NCBI GenBank assembly: GCA_938743325.2
Contig: OW568884.1
Location: 186,001 to 250,000, forward strand
Source: Pycnococcus provasolii
Lineage: Eukaryota; Chlorophyta; Pseudoscourfieldiophyceae; Pseudoscourfieldiales; Pycnococcaceae
Length of the DNA: 64,000 bases
Reading direction: 5' to 3'
The notes under the pieces were generated by a model. The model made no database searches. It saw only the letters and a list, made by a program, of their open reading frames with translations, and was not told where the DNA came from. The translations under genes and the position numbers were made by a program. Positions 1 to 9,084 of this stretch are shown here, in pieces. Positions within the stretch are counted from its first letter, which is position 1; each line of letters begins with the position of its first letter.

Positions 1-709
1 GCTCGAACGCCGCCAGAGCGTTGGAGCCGTCGATCGTGTTGTTGAGCAGGCCCTGCGTCTTCTCGGCCGTCTTCGCCGCCTGCACGCGCGCCTTGAGCGT
101 GTCCTTTTTTGCCTTCGCTTCGGTCACCTTCTGCTCGAGCGTTCGCGTGTTGCTGAGAAGCTTCTCGACAGCCTCCGACTGCTGCACCACCTGGTTCTCG
201 AGCGCGTCCGCCTGCTCCTTGAAGTTCTTGTGCCGCGTGAGCGCCTCCTTGGCGAGTTCGTCGTCGCCCTTGGAGACGGCGAGCTGCGCGCGCTTGTACC
301 AGTCGTCACTTTGCGTCCTGGCGGCGGTGTACTTCGCCTCCATCTGCTTCTTGGAGGCCATGACTTGCGCGGTGGCTTGTCGCATCTTCACGAGGTCCTC
401 CTGCATTTCGATGACTGTCTGCTCGAGCATTTTCTCGGGGTCTTCGGCGCTGTTGAGGATCGAGTTGGTGTAACTCTTGACGATACGCGTCACACGTCCG
501 AAGATATTCATGGATGACGCCAACGCACCACCCCGAGAACTCCCTCGAGCTCGAGATGATGATGAAGAGTGAGGAGATCGCCGAAAAGACACAGGTGCCC
601 GAGCCCGAGAAGACACAACAAGCTGCTGTCTTCTTTGTGGGAGTCTCGCAGTCATGGGTGCATGCGCCAATGTTGTAGCAGGCTGAGCTTGAATGCGAGC
701 AGTTCTCAT
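1..709 (-). CDS. VIPP1: VIPP1/IM30 (PspA family) plastid membrane protein, 3' end cut by window edge
   Basis: ESCRT-III-like PspA-family protein that builds and repairs thylakoid membranes in plastids. Reading the minus strand from the Met at 511 gives MNIFGRVTRIVKSY, then EDPEKMLEQTVIEMQEDLVK, MRQATAQVMASKKQ and SDDWYKRAQLAVSKGD. These closely match the conserved N-terminal half of plant and cyanobacterial VIPP1. A long helical coiled-coil region follows and runs open off the left edge. Upstream, the frame continues with a Ser/Arg/Ala-rich leader (RSPHSSSSSRARGSSRGG) typical of a chloroplast transit peptide, with in-frame ATGs at 730, 709 and 655. I chose 709 (MRTARIQAQP), but 730 and 655 are also possible. 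It is divergent from NDUFA12. The family call is nearly certain; the exact start is not. Confidence 0.93.
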   Translation of the reverse strand, partial: MRTARIQAQPATTLAHAPMTARLPQRRQQLVVSSRARAPVSFRRSPHSSSSSRARGSSRGGALASSMNIFGRVTRIVKSYTNSILNSAEDPEKMLEQTVIEMQEDLVKMRQATAQVMASKKQMEAKYTAARTQSDDWYKRAQLAVSKGDDELAKEALTRHKNFKEQADALENQVVQQSEAVEKLLSNTRTLEQKVTEAKAKKDTLKARVQAAKTAEKTQGLLNNTIDGSNALAAFE

Positions 710-1072
710 AGAGTTATGAGCGAGCATCATCAGACTGATGCAGGTACCGCGGTGATGTTGTTTGTGATAGGTGTGAATGAAATATGAAATGAGGCCGACG
801 AGAACCGCACCTTCCCGTTCGGAATGAAAGCTCCGAAACAACCTCACCCTTGATCAACCCCCGGCTGCCCGGGGGGGCTTGGGGATCCCGGTTCCACGCC
901 AGGAAAATACAAATGGACTCGTATGCTTGGGGATCCACCTTTGTGCTATGATATGGGTGAATGGTTACGGTGTTTGATGGTGCTTGGACTTTTGAGACCT
1001 GAGGGTTTGGTTCGTCCTTCTCGCTTCACTATTCATCCCTTTTCATTCTTATTAGTAGTATATATTGGAAGA
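710..1072. other. Intergenic region between VIPP1 and NDUFA12
   Basis: Head-to-head spacer of about 360 bp holding the two promoters. A short TATA-like string (gtatatattgg) lies about 15 bp before the NDUFA12 ATG and may be part of its leader. I see no RNA gene or repeat here. The frame of NDUFA12 is open upstream to about 923, but that extension looks untranslated. Confidence 0.5.
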
Positions 1073-1591
1073 ATGTCGCTCGACCTGACTCGTGCCATTG
1101 GGCTTGGTCTTCGTCAGATTCGCCAAGTGGGTATCGGTGGTGCACTCGCGTCCATGTCGAAACATAACCTCTGGTTCGCGCTCCTCGAAGGATCGTCGTT
1201 CCAGGAGCGATTCCGCTCGCTCGTCTCGGGAACGCTCGTCGGCGAAGATAAGTACGGAAACAAGTACTACGAAGAACCTGGTGTGCAGGCGGGAAGGCAC
1301 CGCTGGGTGTCGTTCAAAACCGTCGCGCCGGAGTGCCAGGCGGCGAGCGTGCCCCCGGAATGGCACGCGTGGCTGCACCACGTCACGGACGACACGCCGA
1401 ACACGGTTCCGTACCCGTCCGTTCCGGTGCCTCACTCGGCGGAGGGCGAGTTGCGTCGCGTCGACTTGTACGGCATTCCCGCTCACAACGTCAGCGGCAC
1501 GAGTGCGGCATATGTGCCCAAGGGAAGTTTCGCGAACCCTCAACGACGCATGTGGAAGAAGTACACGAGCTGGGACCCTGTCAACGCGTAA
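1073..1591 (+). CDS. NDUFA12: NADH dehydrogenase (complex I) subunit NDUFA12 / B17.2
   Basis: 172-residue accessory subunit of mitochondrial complex I, on the matrix side near the N-module. The family signature is clear: GTLVGEDKYGNKYYE, then GRHRWVSF, then PPEWHAWLHHVTDDTP and a C-terminal RRMWKKYTSWDP. It is slightly longer than the usual 145-160 residues. I chose the ATG at 1073 (MSLDLTRAIGLGLRQ) because the frame upstream has a low-complexity leader. No cleavable presequence is obvious, as is usual for this subunit. No intron is needed. It sits between divergent VIPP1 and co-directional aminopeptidase, with 227 bp to the next ATG. Confidence 0.95.
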   Translation: MSLDLTRAIGLGLRQIRQVGIGGALASMSKHNLWFALLEGSSFQERFRSLVSGTLVGEDKYGNKYYEEPGVQAGRHRWVSFKTVAPECQAASVPPEWHAWLHHVTDDTPNTVPYPSVPVPHSAEGELRRVDLYGIPAHNVSGTSAAYVPKGSFANPQRRMWKKYTSWDPVNA

Positions 1592-1711
1592 AGGTAAAAG
1601 CGAAATAAATGGACAAAATGAGAAGCCATTGTAAAAGAAGGAACAAAACAACCCTAAGATAAGTTACTACGAAACCCATCGCCCAACGAAACCCCTAAAC
1701 TGAATAAACTA

Positions 1712-1720
1712 TTAGGGTTT
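1712..1720 (+). promoter_or_regulatory. Telo-box-like motif TTAGGGTTT upstream of aminopeptidase
   Basis: TTAGGGTTT about 100 bp before the aminopeptidase ATG, with a reverse-oriented copy (acccctaaac, 1691-1700) just upstream. In land plants the telo-box (AAACCCTAA) marks promoters of growth and translation genes. The motif recurs before many genes in this window. Its function here is inferred only. Confidence 0.45.
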
Positions 1721-1818
1721 GACACAAACACCCCCCCTCTGCATTATCCACCACACACCCCCCTGGGCCTTGCGCTTTGGCCTTCGCTCGCTCGATCACA
1801 ACTGCTGAAGTTGACTGA

Positions 1819-4764
1819 ATGTCTGCCGCTGCTTTGCGTCACCTTCGTCTTCGTCACCTTCCTCCCTGTTCTTTGTCAGGTTTGAAAACTCAATCTCGTT
1901 CACCCCTTCGCTCCAACCTTCAAACCATGGCTTCCGCATCACCCACGGCATCAGTAGGTGCACCATCAGCAGGACCAGTCACGAAGTACCGCCTGCAGTA
2001 CGAACCCACGCCGTTCGTCGTCTCATCGGTACACCTCGACTTCGCGCTCGAGCCGGAAGCTACCGTCGTCACGCAGACGACACACTACAAACCGAACGGC
2101 AAGTTCAAGGGCGCATCCAAGGATATGCTCTTCGACGGCGCGGCGCCCGATGACCTCAAGCTGGTTTCCATCTGTGTGAACGATGCTGACATCACAGCGC
2201 AGTGCGATAGACACGCCAAGGGACTCACCGTACCCGCATCTTCACTTCCCGATGCCGACGAGTTTGTCGTCAAGATCGTCACGGAAATCGCACCTGCCAA
2301 GAACACCGCACTCGAGGGACTGTACCAAAGCAGCGGAAACTTCTGCTCGCAGTGCGAGGCGGAAGGGTTCCGAAGAATCACCTTCTACTACGACCGACCT
2401 GACGTCATGACGAAGTTCACCGTGCGCATGGACGCGGACAAGGAGAAGTACCCTGTCCTGCTCTCTAACGGAAACCTCGTCGAGAGCGGCGACGTCGCAG
2501 GAACGAGCGGACGGCACTACGCCGTCTACGAGGACCCGTGGGCCAAGCCGTGCTACCTCTTTGCGCTCGTCGCCGGTAACCTCAAGTGCGTCGAGGAGAC
2601 GTACACCACAAAGATGAGCGGCAAGAAAGTCACGCTGCGCATCTACGTTGAGGAGCACAACCTTGACAAGTGCCAGCACGCCATGGACAGCCTGATCCGA
2701 TCCATGGAGTGGGACGAGGAGAAGTTTGGACTCGAGTACGACCTGGAGATCTTCAACATCGTCGCCGTCGACGACTTCAACATGGGAGCGATGGAAAACA
2801 AGAGCCTGAACGTGTTCAACAGCCGCCTCGTGCTCGCGACGCCGCGTCTCGCCACGGATGGAGACTTCTACCGAATCGAGGGTGTCGTGGGACACGAGTA
2901 TTTCCACAACTGGACGGGCAATCGCGTCACGTGCAAGTCGTGGTTCGAACTCAGCCTCAAGGAGGGACTTACCGTGTACCGCGACCAGGAGTTCTCCGCA
3001 GACGTCAACTCGCGCGCCGTGAAGCGTATCGACGATGCCACCATGCTGCGTGCGGCACAGTTTGCCGAGGATGCCGGGCCGATCGCGCACCCCATTCGCC
3101 CGGACTCCTACCAGAAGATGGACAACTTCTACACCGTGACTGTGTACGAAAAGGGTGCCGAGGTGGTGCGCATGTACGAGCGCCTGCTAGGCAAGGATGG
3201 GTTCCGCAAGGGCATGGACATGTACTTCAAGCGCCACGACGGATGCGCGGTGACGTGCAACGACTTCTACCAGGCGATGGTGGATGCCGCAAACGGAGGA
3301 AACGACCTTCCGAACTTCTTGAACTGGTACGCGCAGGCTGGTACGCCCGCGGTGACGTGCTCGTCGTCGTACGACGAAGCGGCGAAGACGTACGCGCTCA
3401 CATTGAAGCAGACGACGCCTAGCACACCAGGGCAGCCGTCGGAGTCGAAGAAGCCGCTGATGATCCCCGTCGCCACCAGCCTTCTCGACTCGTCGACTGG
3501 AGCGCCGATGCCGTCCGTGACGGTGTCCACGGACGGAGGCGATGCGACGACCATGGAGGGACCGGAGTTCGTGCTTCGCTTCCACGAGGCGGAGACGACG
3601 TACACCTTCTCGAACGTCGCCTCCAAGCCCGTGCCGTCGCTCTTCCGAGGCTTCTCCGCGCCAGTGAAGGTGACGGTCGATGGGCAGAGCATGGATGAGC
3701 TCGCGTTCCTGATTGCCAACGACACGGACGGGTTCGTGCGGTACGACGCAAGCCAGCGCCTCGCGCGCACCGCGATGAACGCGTGCATGGACGCAATCCC
3801 CGAAGACGTCGCGCCTTGCGACTGCGTGCCGTCTGGCGAACTTGCGTCGAGTCCATCCGTGTCGCAGTACCTCGACGCCATCTCCACGGCGATTGACCGC
3901 GTCGTCGCGATGGCGCCGTCTGGCATCGACGAGGACACGCTCAGCTTCATCGCTCGTCTTGTCGTGCCGCCCGCCGCGAGCGAAATCATCACCGACGTGC
4001 CCATGGGAACCGCAGATCCTACCAAGGTGTGCCGCGCTCGCGAGGCGGTGCTGAATGCCACGGCGCAGCGAAACAAGGACAGTTTCGCCAAGCTGCTCGC
4101 GTACGTTGACGCCAACGAGCCGAAGGAGTACAAGCCGGACCCGACGAGCATGGCACTTCGCACGCTGAAGAGCGTGTGCCTGAAGATGGGCGTGCGTGCC
4201 GCCACCGTCGCCGGAGATGCCGCCGCCTCGGAGGCTGTGTACAACGATGTTCTCGAGCGCTACCGCGCGTCGACGAACATGACGACGCAGATCGCCTGCA
4301 TGTCCGCGCTTAACGACCTGAAGGAATGCCCCGCACGCGAGGCGGTGATGGAGGAATTCTACAACACCTACAAGGAGGAGAAGCTCGTCATGTTCAAGTG
4401 GCTGAGCATGCAAGCGAGCAGCGGATGCACCGGAGCAGATACGATGGAGAAGGTGTTCGAGGAGCACCCGGCGTACAACATCAACAACCCCAACTCGAAC
4501 TACAGCCTGCTCGGAGGTTTCTGCGGCAACCTGTCGCAGTTCCACACGCCCGAGGGATACGCGTGGGTCGCAAAGATGGTGAAGAAGCTAGACACCCTCA
4601 ACCCGCAGGTGGCGAGCCGATTCTGCAAGGTATTCGCGCGGTACAGGCAGTACGAGCCGACGCGTCAAGCGCTCATGAAAGGTTACCTCGTGGAGCTCAG
4701 CAAGATTGAGAGCCTCAGCGAGAACTCTCGTGAGATTGTGACACTTGCGCTCAACGACCAGTAA
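1819..4764 (+). CDS. M1-family zinc metalloaminopeptidase, PepN/PfA-M1 type
   Basis: 981-residue gluzincin aminopeptidase that removes N-terminal residues from peptides. Catalytic parts are visible: exopeptidase motif G323-A-M-E-N327, zinc ligands H359-E-Y-F-H363 in HEYFHNWTGNRVTC, and the third ligand E382 in LKEGLTVYRDQEF, 18 residues after the second His as expected for HEXXH-18-E. The context NWTGNRVT and the full length with a C-terminal helical domain match the E. coli PepN / Plasmodium M1 clade rather than the puromycin-sensitive clade. The first 40 residues are Arg/Ser/Leu-rich and acid-free (LRHLRLRHLPPCSLSG), suggesting an organellar leader. A second ATG at 1927 (MASASPTAS) could give a cytosolic form. 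It is convergent with NUP93. Confidence 0.96.
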   Translation: MSAAALRHLRLRHLPPCSLSGLKTQSRSPLRSNLQTMASASPTASVGAPSAGPVTKYRLQYEPTPFVVSSVHLDFALEPEATVVTQTTHYKPNGKFKGASKDMLFDGAAPDDLKLVSICVNDADITAQCDRHAKGLTVPASSLPDADEFVVKIVTEIAPAKNTALEGLYQSSGNFCSQCEAEGFRRITFYYDRPDVMTKFTVRMDADKEKYPVLLSNGNLVESGDVAGTSGRHYAVYEDPWAKPCYLFALVAGNLKCVEETYTTKMSGKKVTLRIYVEEHNLDKCQHAMDSLIRSMEWDEEKFGLEYDLEIFNIVAVDDFNMGAMENKSLNVFNSRLVLATPRLATDGDFYRIEGVVGHEYFHNWTGNRVTCKSWFELSLKEGLTVYRDQEFSADVNSRAVKRIDDATMLRAAQFAEDAGPIAHPIRPDSYQKMDNFYTVTVYEKGAEVVRMYERLLGKDGFRKGMDMYFKRHDGCAVTCNDFYQAMVDAANGGNDLPNFLNWYAQAGTPAVTCSSSYDEAAKTYALTLKQTTPSTPGQPSESKKPLMIPVATSLLDSSTGAPMPSVTVSTDGGDATTMEGPEFVLRFHEAETTYTFSNVASKPVPSLFRGFSAPVKVTVDGQSMDELAFLIANDTDGFVRYDASQRLARTAMNACMDAIPEDVAPCDCVPSGELASSPSVSQYLDAISTAIDRVVAMAPSGIDEDTLSFIARLVVPPAASEIITDVPMGTADPTKVCRAREAVLNATAQRNKDSFAKLLAYVDANEPKEYKPDPTSMALRTLKSVCLKMGVRAATVAGDAAASEAVYNDVLERYRASTNMTTQIACMSALNDLKECPAREAVMEEFYNTYKEEKLVMFKWLSMQASSGCTGADTMEKVFEEHPAYNINNPNSNYSLLGGFCGNLSQFHTPEGYAWVAKMVKKLDTLNPQVASRFCKVFARYRQYEPTRQALMKGYLVELSKIESLSENSREIVTLALNDQ

Positions 4765-4907
4765 ATTTGTAACGGGTGTGAATTTGCTTTTCCTTTGAAA
4801 AACTCTTTTCCTTACCACACACGGAACCACGTTTGAGGTGTTAACGCCATTTACCAAAAACAAAACGCGCTGGTGAATGTGATATGGTGAATGGTGAATG
4901 TTGTGCG

Positions 4908-4961
4908 TGGACGACCGTTGGACGAAGTAAACCCAGTACTTTCCATTACTGAATGAGCGAT
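4908..4961 (-). repeat. Dispersed 54-nt element, copy A, in the NUP93 3' region
   Basis: On the minus strand this begins ATCGCTCATTCAGTAATGG and ends CGTCCA. It starts 18 nt after the NUP93 stop codon. An almost identical 55-nt copy, with one single-base indel, lies at 57845-57899, 26 nt after the CDPK stop and in the same sense orientation. A CACCAT/CACATT-rich run follows both copies. It contains a short CAGTA...TACTG inverted repeat. Its function is unknown: it may be a 3'UTR or termination element, a small RNA or a short mobile relic. Confidence 0.85.
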
Positions 4962-4978
4962 ATTATCGTAGCTTCTAA

Positions 4979-7900
4979 TCAAGTGCAACCAGAGCACAAA
5001 TCCGAGCATCGCTTCACAACGTGACCAGGCAGGTGAGGAACCCTACCAGCATACTGCGCAATCGCCTCGAGGTCAACCCTCCTCGACTTGTGACCCGCGG
5101 CGATGACCTCACGCAATGCATTCGCCGCCAGAAGAAGCGCGTCGGGAAGCCGCGCGCGCACCGCAGGATGCATAGCCGCGAGATCCTCCCTTGCACAGTG
5201 ATCCACGCGGTGGAGCTCGAACGGTAGCCACGGCAGCCGCCTAAGCCTCTCGAGCACCTCCTCCGCGACGCGCGACGCGGCGCCAACACCTCCAAGGTTG
5301 CCACCCGCGCCTGCCGCGCGTAGGCTAGCCGTCTGTAGCTCAATCAGCTGCTTCAGGGCATCCGTCTCCACCTCGCATGCGCGCCTGATGTCCCCCTCGC
5401 GTGTGCCCGCGGCGGCACCGTAGTGCGCGCGCGTGTAGTCCTCGCACAGCTCCCTCGCGCTCTGGCACTGCTGACGCAGTGCGCCGTCGGCGTCGCCAGC
5501 GCCGTGGAACGAGTCGCTCAGACGGCGGTTCATGATGCCAAGCGCCTCGTGCGGTGCACCGCATCGAACGAACAGCTCGCACGCCGCGTCGTAGTCGCCG
5601 CGCAGCTCGCTCAGCTTGCCAGCGCGGTGCAGCAGCTCGCGTCGCGCTTCCACGCGCGGCGCGAGGCGCGACACCGCGGAGCCGTCATCCACAATCTCTT
5701 CGCCGCGAACGCCCGTGGCGTGAATGTACAGCTCGCGACCACGCGACGCGTCGCCGATGACGGCGTCACGGTCAGCGCACGTCTTCAGGCCCTCGATGAT
5801 TGCCTCGGCCATTGCGTTCACGCCACCCTCGGGGAAGCACACGCGACATGCCGCTGCCGCGGCGTCCGCCGCCGCCGAAACGTCCACTCGCATCATTGCC
5901 ATGGCGTAGCGGCGAAGCAGCAGGCTGCTCACCTGCCGCGCGAATGCACCGGGCGACATACCAGCCTGGCTTGCACCCGGCTCGCCGGCAGCAGCCATCA
6001 CGCCGTGGTGACAGAGGGCAAGCGCGAGGTGCGCACCATCGCACGCAACCGCGAAGGGCGTGGTGGGTGGCGGTGCTGCGTCGTGTGCGGCACCGGCCAC
6101 GTCGGCGGGTGGTGCGGGGGTAGATGCGGACGCGTCCCAGAGGTGCTTCGCCGCGGCGTACGGCTGCAGCGTGCACAGGTACACGACAGCACACTGGTGC
6201 GGTGCGCGGCCGTTCTGGCTGTACCTGCTTGCAGGATACCGATTCATCGACGCACGCAGCTCCTCCACGCTGTACGCTCCACTGGCACCACCCGCGCCAG
6301 TCGCGATGCCCCCGGGGGTGAAGCCCGGGCTCGGTGCCTGGCTGGGGCTTGCCAAGGTCAGCGCGGCACCGGAGCCGCCGGAGGATGCACGCAGCGTCTG
6401 CACGAGGCACAGCTTGAGCCAGAGGTAGTCCTGTATGCTCTCGTGAAACTTTTCGTAGTAGCGCCCAAGCTTCACCTCGAGATCGAGGTCGCGCGTGCAC
6501 GCCGCCATCAGCGCGAGACGGTACGGCCGCGTCGATCCCTTGCCCTGCCTGTGCGCCGTGCGCGCTTCATCCGCGGCGGCACGTCGAAGTGCCTCGTCGG
6601 TCACCGCGGGCACGCCGCCAGTTTTTGCGGCATTCACCTCGGCATTGAACCACGCGAGCAGCGCATTCAGCGTAGCCGATGCACCTGTGGCACTTTCGCC
6701 CACGCCAGCATGGTCGCGCAGAAGCGTCGGCGCGGCGTCTCTTGCCGCGGCGTAGTGCCCACTTCGCACGAGGTAGAACAGGATCGGCCACGCGTCGTCG
6801 GTGTCGGTTGTCGCCGCGCCACCCCCGCGTACACGCAGGTACGCCTCCACGCGAGGACGAGCCCCGGGTGCGCCGCCGAGGCGTGCGAGGTCCGGCTGGT
6901 CGGACAGAACCTTGGTCATGTACGAGTCGTGCTGCTGTTCAAGGTAGTCGCGCGCGCCTCGCACGAGCGCGAGCGCGACGTCGTCCGAGGATGCGCCGTG
7001 GATCCTAGCACCCTGGCTGAGACCGGCACGAGACACCATCGCCTTCAGCAGCAGCCAGACTTCCTCCGCCGCCACCGCGGCACCCTGCGCATCTCCTCCC
7101 TCGAGCACAGCCGCATCCGTCGCCGCAATCTCCTCTCTGGACGTTCCCGGCGCCGCGGCGGTGGCGAGCATGTCGACGAGGGCGCATTCGCGCGTCGGCG
7201 CGACGGCATGCGCCTGCAGCACGCTTCTCACGGCAGCTGCGTACGCGCGCACGCGAGGTGCAAGCGTTCCGACGGGCGTCTGTGCCATGGGATTTGCCGC
7301 GAGGGGCGTCTGCGCGGCGAACCTCGCGCGCTGGTGTTGTGCTGTTCCAGGCGAAGTGGCTGCCGCGATACCTCCTGGCGTCGACGGACCTGCGCCGTGT
7401 GCGCCCCCAAACCCCGCGCCAAGTGCCGCCGCCCCCTCGACTCTCGAGTGCCTCCATTCCGCGTGCCTTCTGCTGTCTCGGAACGCGTCGAGCTCGACGC
7501 TTGCACTTCGCATGGTGGATCTCACCGCTGACATGACGGCAGATTCGTGTATTTGCCTCATGTAGTTATCAACGGACGACGACGGCGTCGTTGAGGCGGC
7601 ATCTTCTGCTCGCGCCCCTGTTCCTCCTGGCGTGCCTGTGCCGCCGACGTACCTCGCTCGTTCCTCGAAGTCCATGACGTCGCGCATAAGCGCGTGCGCG
7701 TCGAATCCTTCACGCGCGAGCATCATGGTTCCCTGTTCCGTCTCCATGGGAACGTCGAATCTTGGCGTGCGTGCCTTAAGCTTCTGCGATTGCTGCAGCA
7801 GTTCGTCTAATCCGAGCTGTATGCGCGGTAACGCCCCCGAGGAGGCTGACGCCGCCGACGAAAACGCTGCGGGTTGATGGTGGTGATGTGCAAATCCCCC

Positions 7901-8074
7901 CCCAGCAGCAGAAGCAGAAGCAGCAGCTTGTGGAGGAGGAGTCGCCCCCTGCGAAGGACCGCCACCATGATAGGAACTCTGATCCATAAACGGAATCAAC
8001 GACGCGGACCTCTGCTCGAGAAGACGCCAAGAAGATACACCACCTGCACCACCCCCTGAGGACGACATGTCCAT
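4979..8074 (-). CDS. NUP93: Nucleoporin NUP93 / Nic96 family
   Basis: 1031-residue alpha-solenoid scaffold nucleoporin of the inner ring of the nuclear pore. Family landmarks are in order: an N-terminal helical segment LLQQSQKLKARTPRF followed by LAREGFDAHALMRDVMDFE and VDNYMRQIHESAVMSAV, an Ala/Gly-rich linker, ARDYLEQQHDSYMTKVLSDQ, AYLRVR, FYLVRSGHYAAARDA, then FHESIQDYLWLKLCLV and YSVEELRASMNRYPASRYSQ. These match plant Nup93 block by block. The ATG at 8074 (MDMSSSGGG) is preferred. The frame is open 37 residues further, with no better start, and that part would be leader. Gly/Ala/Pro-rich insertions make it longer than the plant protein (about 860 residues). Its 3' region carries the dispersed 54-nt element. 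Confidence 0.9.
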   Translation of the reverse strand: MDMSSSGGGAGGVSSWRLLEQRSASLIPFMDQSSYHGGGPSQGATPPPQAAASASAAGGGFAHHHHQPAAFSSAASASSGALPRIQLGLDELLQQSQKLKARTPRFDVPMETEQGTMMLAREGFDAHALMRDVMDFEERARYVGGTGTPGGTGARAEDAASTTPSSSVDNYMRQIHESAVMSAVRSTMRSASVELDAFRDSRRHAEWRHSRVEGAAALGAGFGGAHGAGPSTPGGIAAATSPGTAQHQRARFAAQTPLAANPMAQTPVGTLAPRVRAYAAAVRSVLQAHAVAPTRECALVDMLATAAAPGTSREEIAATDAAVLEGGDAQGAAVAAEEVWLLLKAMVSRAGLSQGARIHGASSDDVALALVRGARDYLEQQHDSYMTKVLSDQPDLARLGGAPGARPRVEAYLRVRGGGAATTDTDDAWPILFYLVRSGHYAAARDAAPTLLRDHAGVGESATGASATLNALLAWFNAEVNAAKTGGVPAVTDEALRRAAADEARTAHRQGKGSTRPYRLALMAACTRDLDLEVKLGRYYEKFHESIQDYLWLKLCLVQTLRASSGGSGAALTLASPSQAPSPGFTPGGIATGAGGASGAYSVEELRASMNRYPASRYSQNGRAPHQCAVVYLCTLQPYAAAKHLWDASASTPAPPADVAGAAHDAAPPPTTPFAVACDGAHLALALCHHGVMAAAGEPGASQAGMSPGAFARQVSSLLLRRYAMAMMRVDVSAAADAAAAACRVCFPEGGVNAMAEAIIEGLKTCADRDAVIGDASRGRELYIHATGVRGEEIVDDGSAVSRLAPRVEARRELLHRAGKLSELRGDYDAACELFVRCGAPHEALGIMNRRLSDSFHGAGDADGALRQQCQSARELCEDYTRAHYGAAAGTREGDIRRACEVETDALKQLIELQTASLRAAGAGGNLGGVGAASRVAEEVLERLRRLPWLPFELHRVDHCAREDLAAMHPAVRARLPDALLLAANALREVIAAGHKSRRVDLEAIAQYAGRVPHLPGHVVKRCSDLCSGCT

Positions 8075-8879
8075 GCGAGCAAACCTTGTGAATGAAGAAT
8101 ATAAACTACTGCAACAAAAGTGAGGCGCCTGGTAACCAACCAGCCACTTCTTTGGAGAACGTTTAGAGAGCGAGCGAATGAACAATGAAAAGTTTGGAAG
8201 GGGCGAAATGAATTATGAAATGGCACGGCGGCGGAAATCCGAAAAAGGGGGCGAGGAAAAGGGGGCGACAAAACCCTTTCTTTTTTGAACCCTGTTTTTT
8301 GGGGGGAGGGGAAGTCAGGGGGGAAAACGGGAGTGCAAAGCTGGAGGGGGGGATGGATTTTGTTTAGGGTTTTCACAAAAGGGTTACCCTTAGGGGTTTG
8401 GTTAGTATTAGGGGATACAGGGGTTTCTTCCCCCTGGCACTACGAGTAGTTGGTGTTTTCGCGACCGTGGCGGCCGCGACAACACTGAGTAGTCCTCGCG
8501 CTGGCGTTCTCGCTTCGCGTGCTACACGTAAGTGTACAAGGAACTACTCGCTGCATAAGCAGTGGTTAAGCTCGCAATAGTTGCGAGCAAGTTGCGGAGT
8601 GCGGACTAAGAGGGCGTGTTGTAGGAGGTAGACCTTAAGGTAAGAAGAGTGCTTAAGGTAAAGTGTTTAGTTCGGTAGTTACTAGAATGAAAGTAAAAGG
8701 CAGAGGTAGGGAAGAGGAGAAGGCCTAGGAGGCCTCCAAGAAGACTAGGGAGCAAAGCATGAGGGTCCATGCTTTTGCTGAGAGGGGCGAATCGATTGGG
8801 GGTTTGTTTTGGTGAAACCCCCACTGGAGATTTGGTTTGTTTGGTTTTACGTCTTGACTTTTTCAGGACGTGGTGTATT

Positions 8880-8907
8880 TATAGTGGGTGACTGACAGCC
8901 CACTATA
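8880..8907. repeat. Short inverted repeat (hairpin)
   Basis: Arms tatagtggg and cccactata, 9 bp each, around a 10-nt centre. They are nested inside the wider ACGTCTTGA/TCAAGACGT pair at about 8850 and 8932. Confidence 0.7.
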
Positions 8908-8959
8908 ATCCCCCCCTTTGGAATAAACAACTCAAGACGTTTTCCATTGATGTAAAGAT

Positions 8960-8983
8960 AGCGATCGTGTGATCACGATCGCT
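8960..8983. repeat. Short inverted repeat
   Basis: Perfect 10-bp arms agcgatcgtg / cacgatcgct separated by tgat, immediately upstream of a GC-rich segment (8985-9022) that is echoed at 10693-10722. Confidence 0.75.
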
Positions 8984-9084
8984 CGACGCGCTTTGCTGCT
9001 GGCGCGCTGGCGGCGCGCTTCTTCTTTTCTTTACACTTGTAACTCATTCTTGACTTTTTACTTACTTTCACTCGACCACAACCT

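Larger units (their letters stand above)
8075..9084. other. Spacer with telo-box-like motifs and inverted repeats
   Basis: About 1 kb without a convincing gene. Telo-box-like motifs lie at 8363-8373 and 8390-8399, upstream of NUP93. From about 8850 there are inverted repeats. ACGTCTTGA near 8850 pairs with TCAAGACGT near 8932. TATAGTGGG/CCCACTATA arms lie at 8880-8907. A stem of AGCGATCGTG/CACGATCGCT lies at 8960-8983. These lie directly upstream of the hAT-like remnant and may be its end or promoter region. The short ORFs in 8398-8824 show no codon structure. Confidence 0.5.

Noticed and set aside
21-473. Plus-strand Ser/Cys-rich 150-codon ORF at the left edge
   Set aside because: It is the antisense of the VIPP1 coding sequence, which matches a known family closely.
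8398-8824. Two short ORFs and a possible solo repeat element
   Set aside because: No family similarity, and no terminal structure or flanking duplication could be established.
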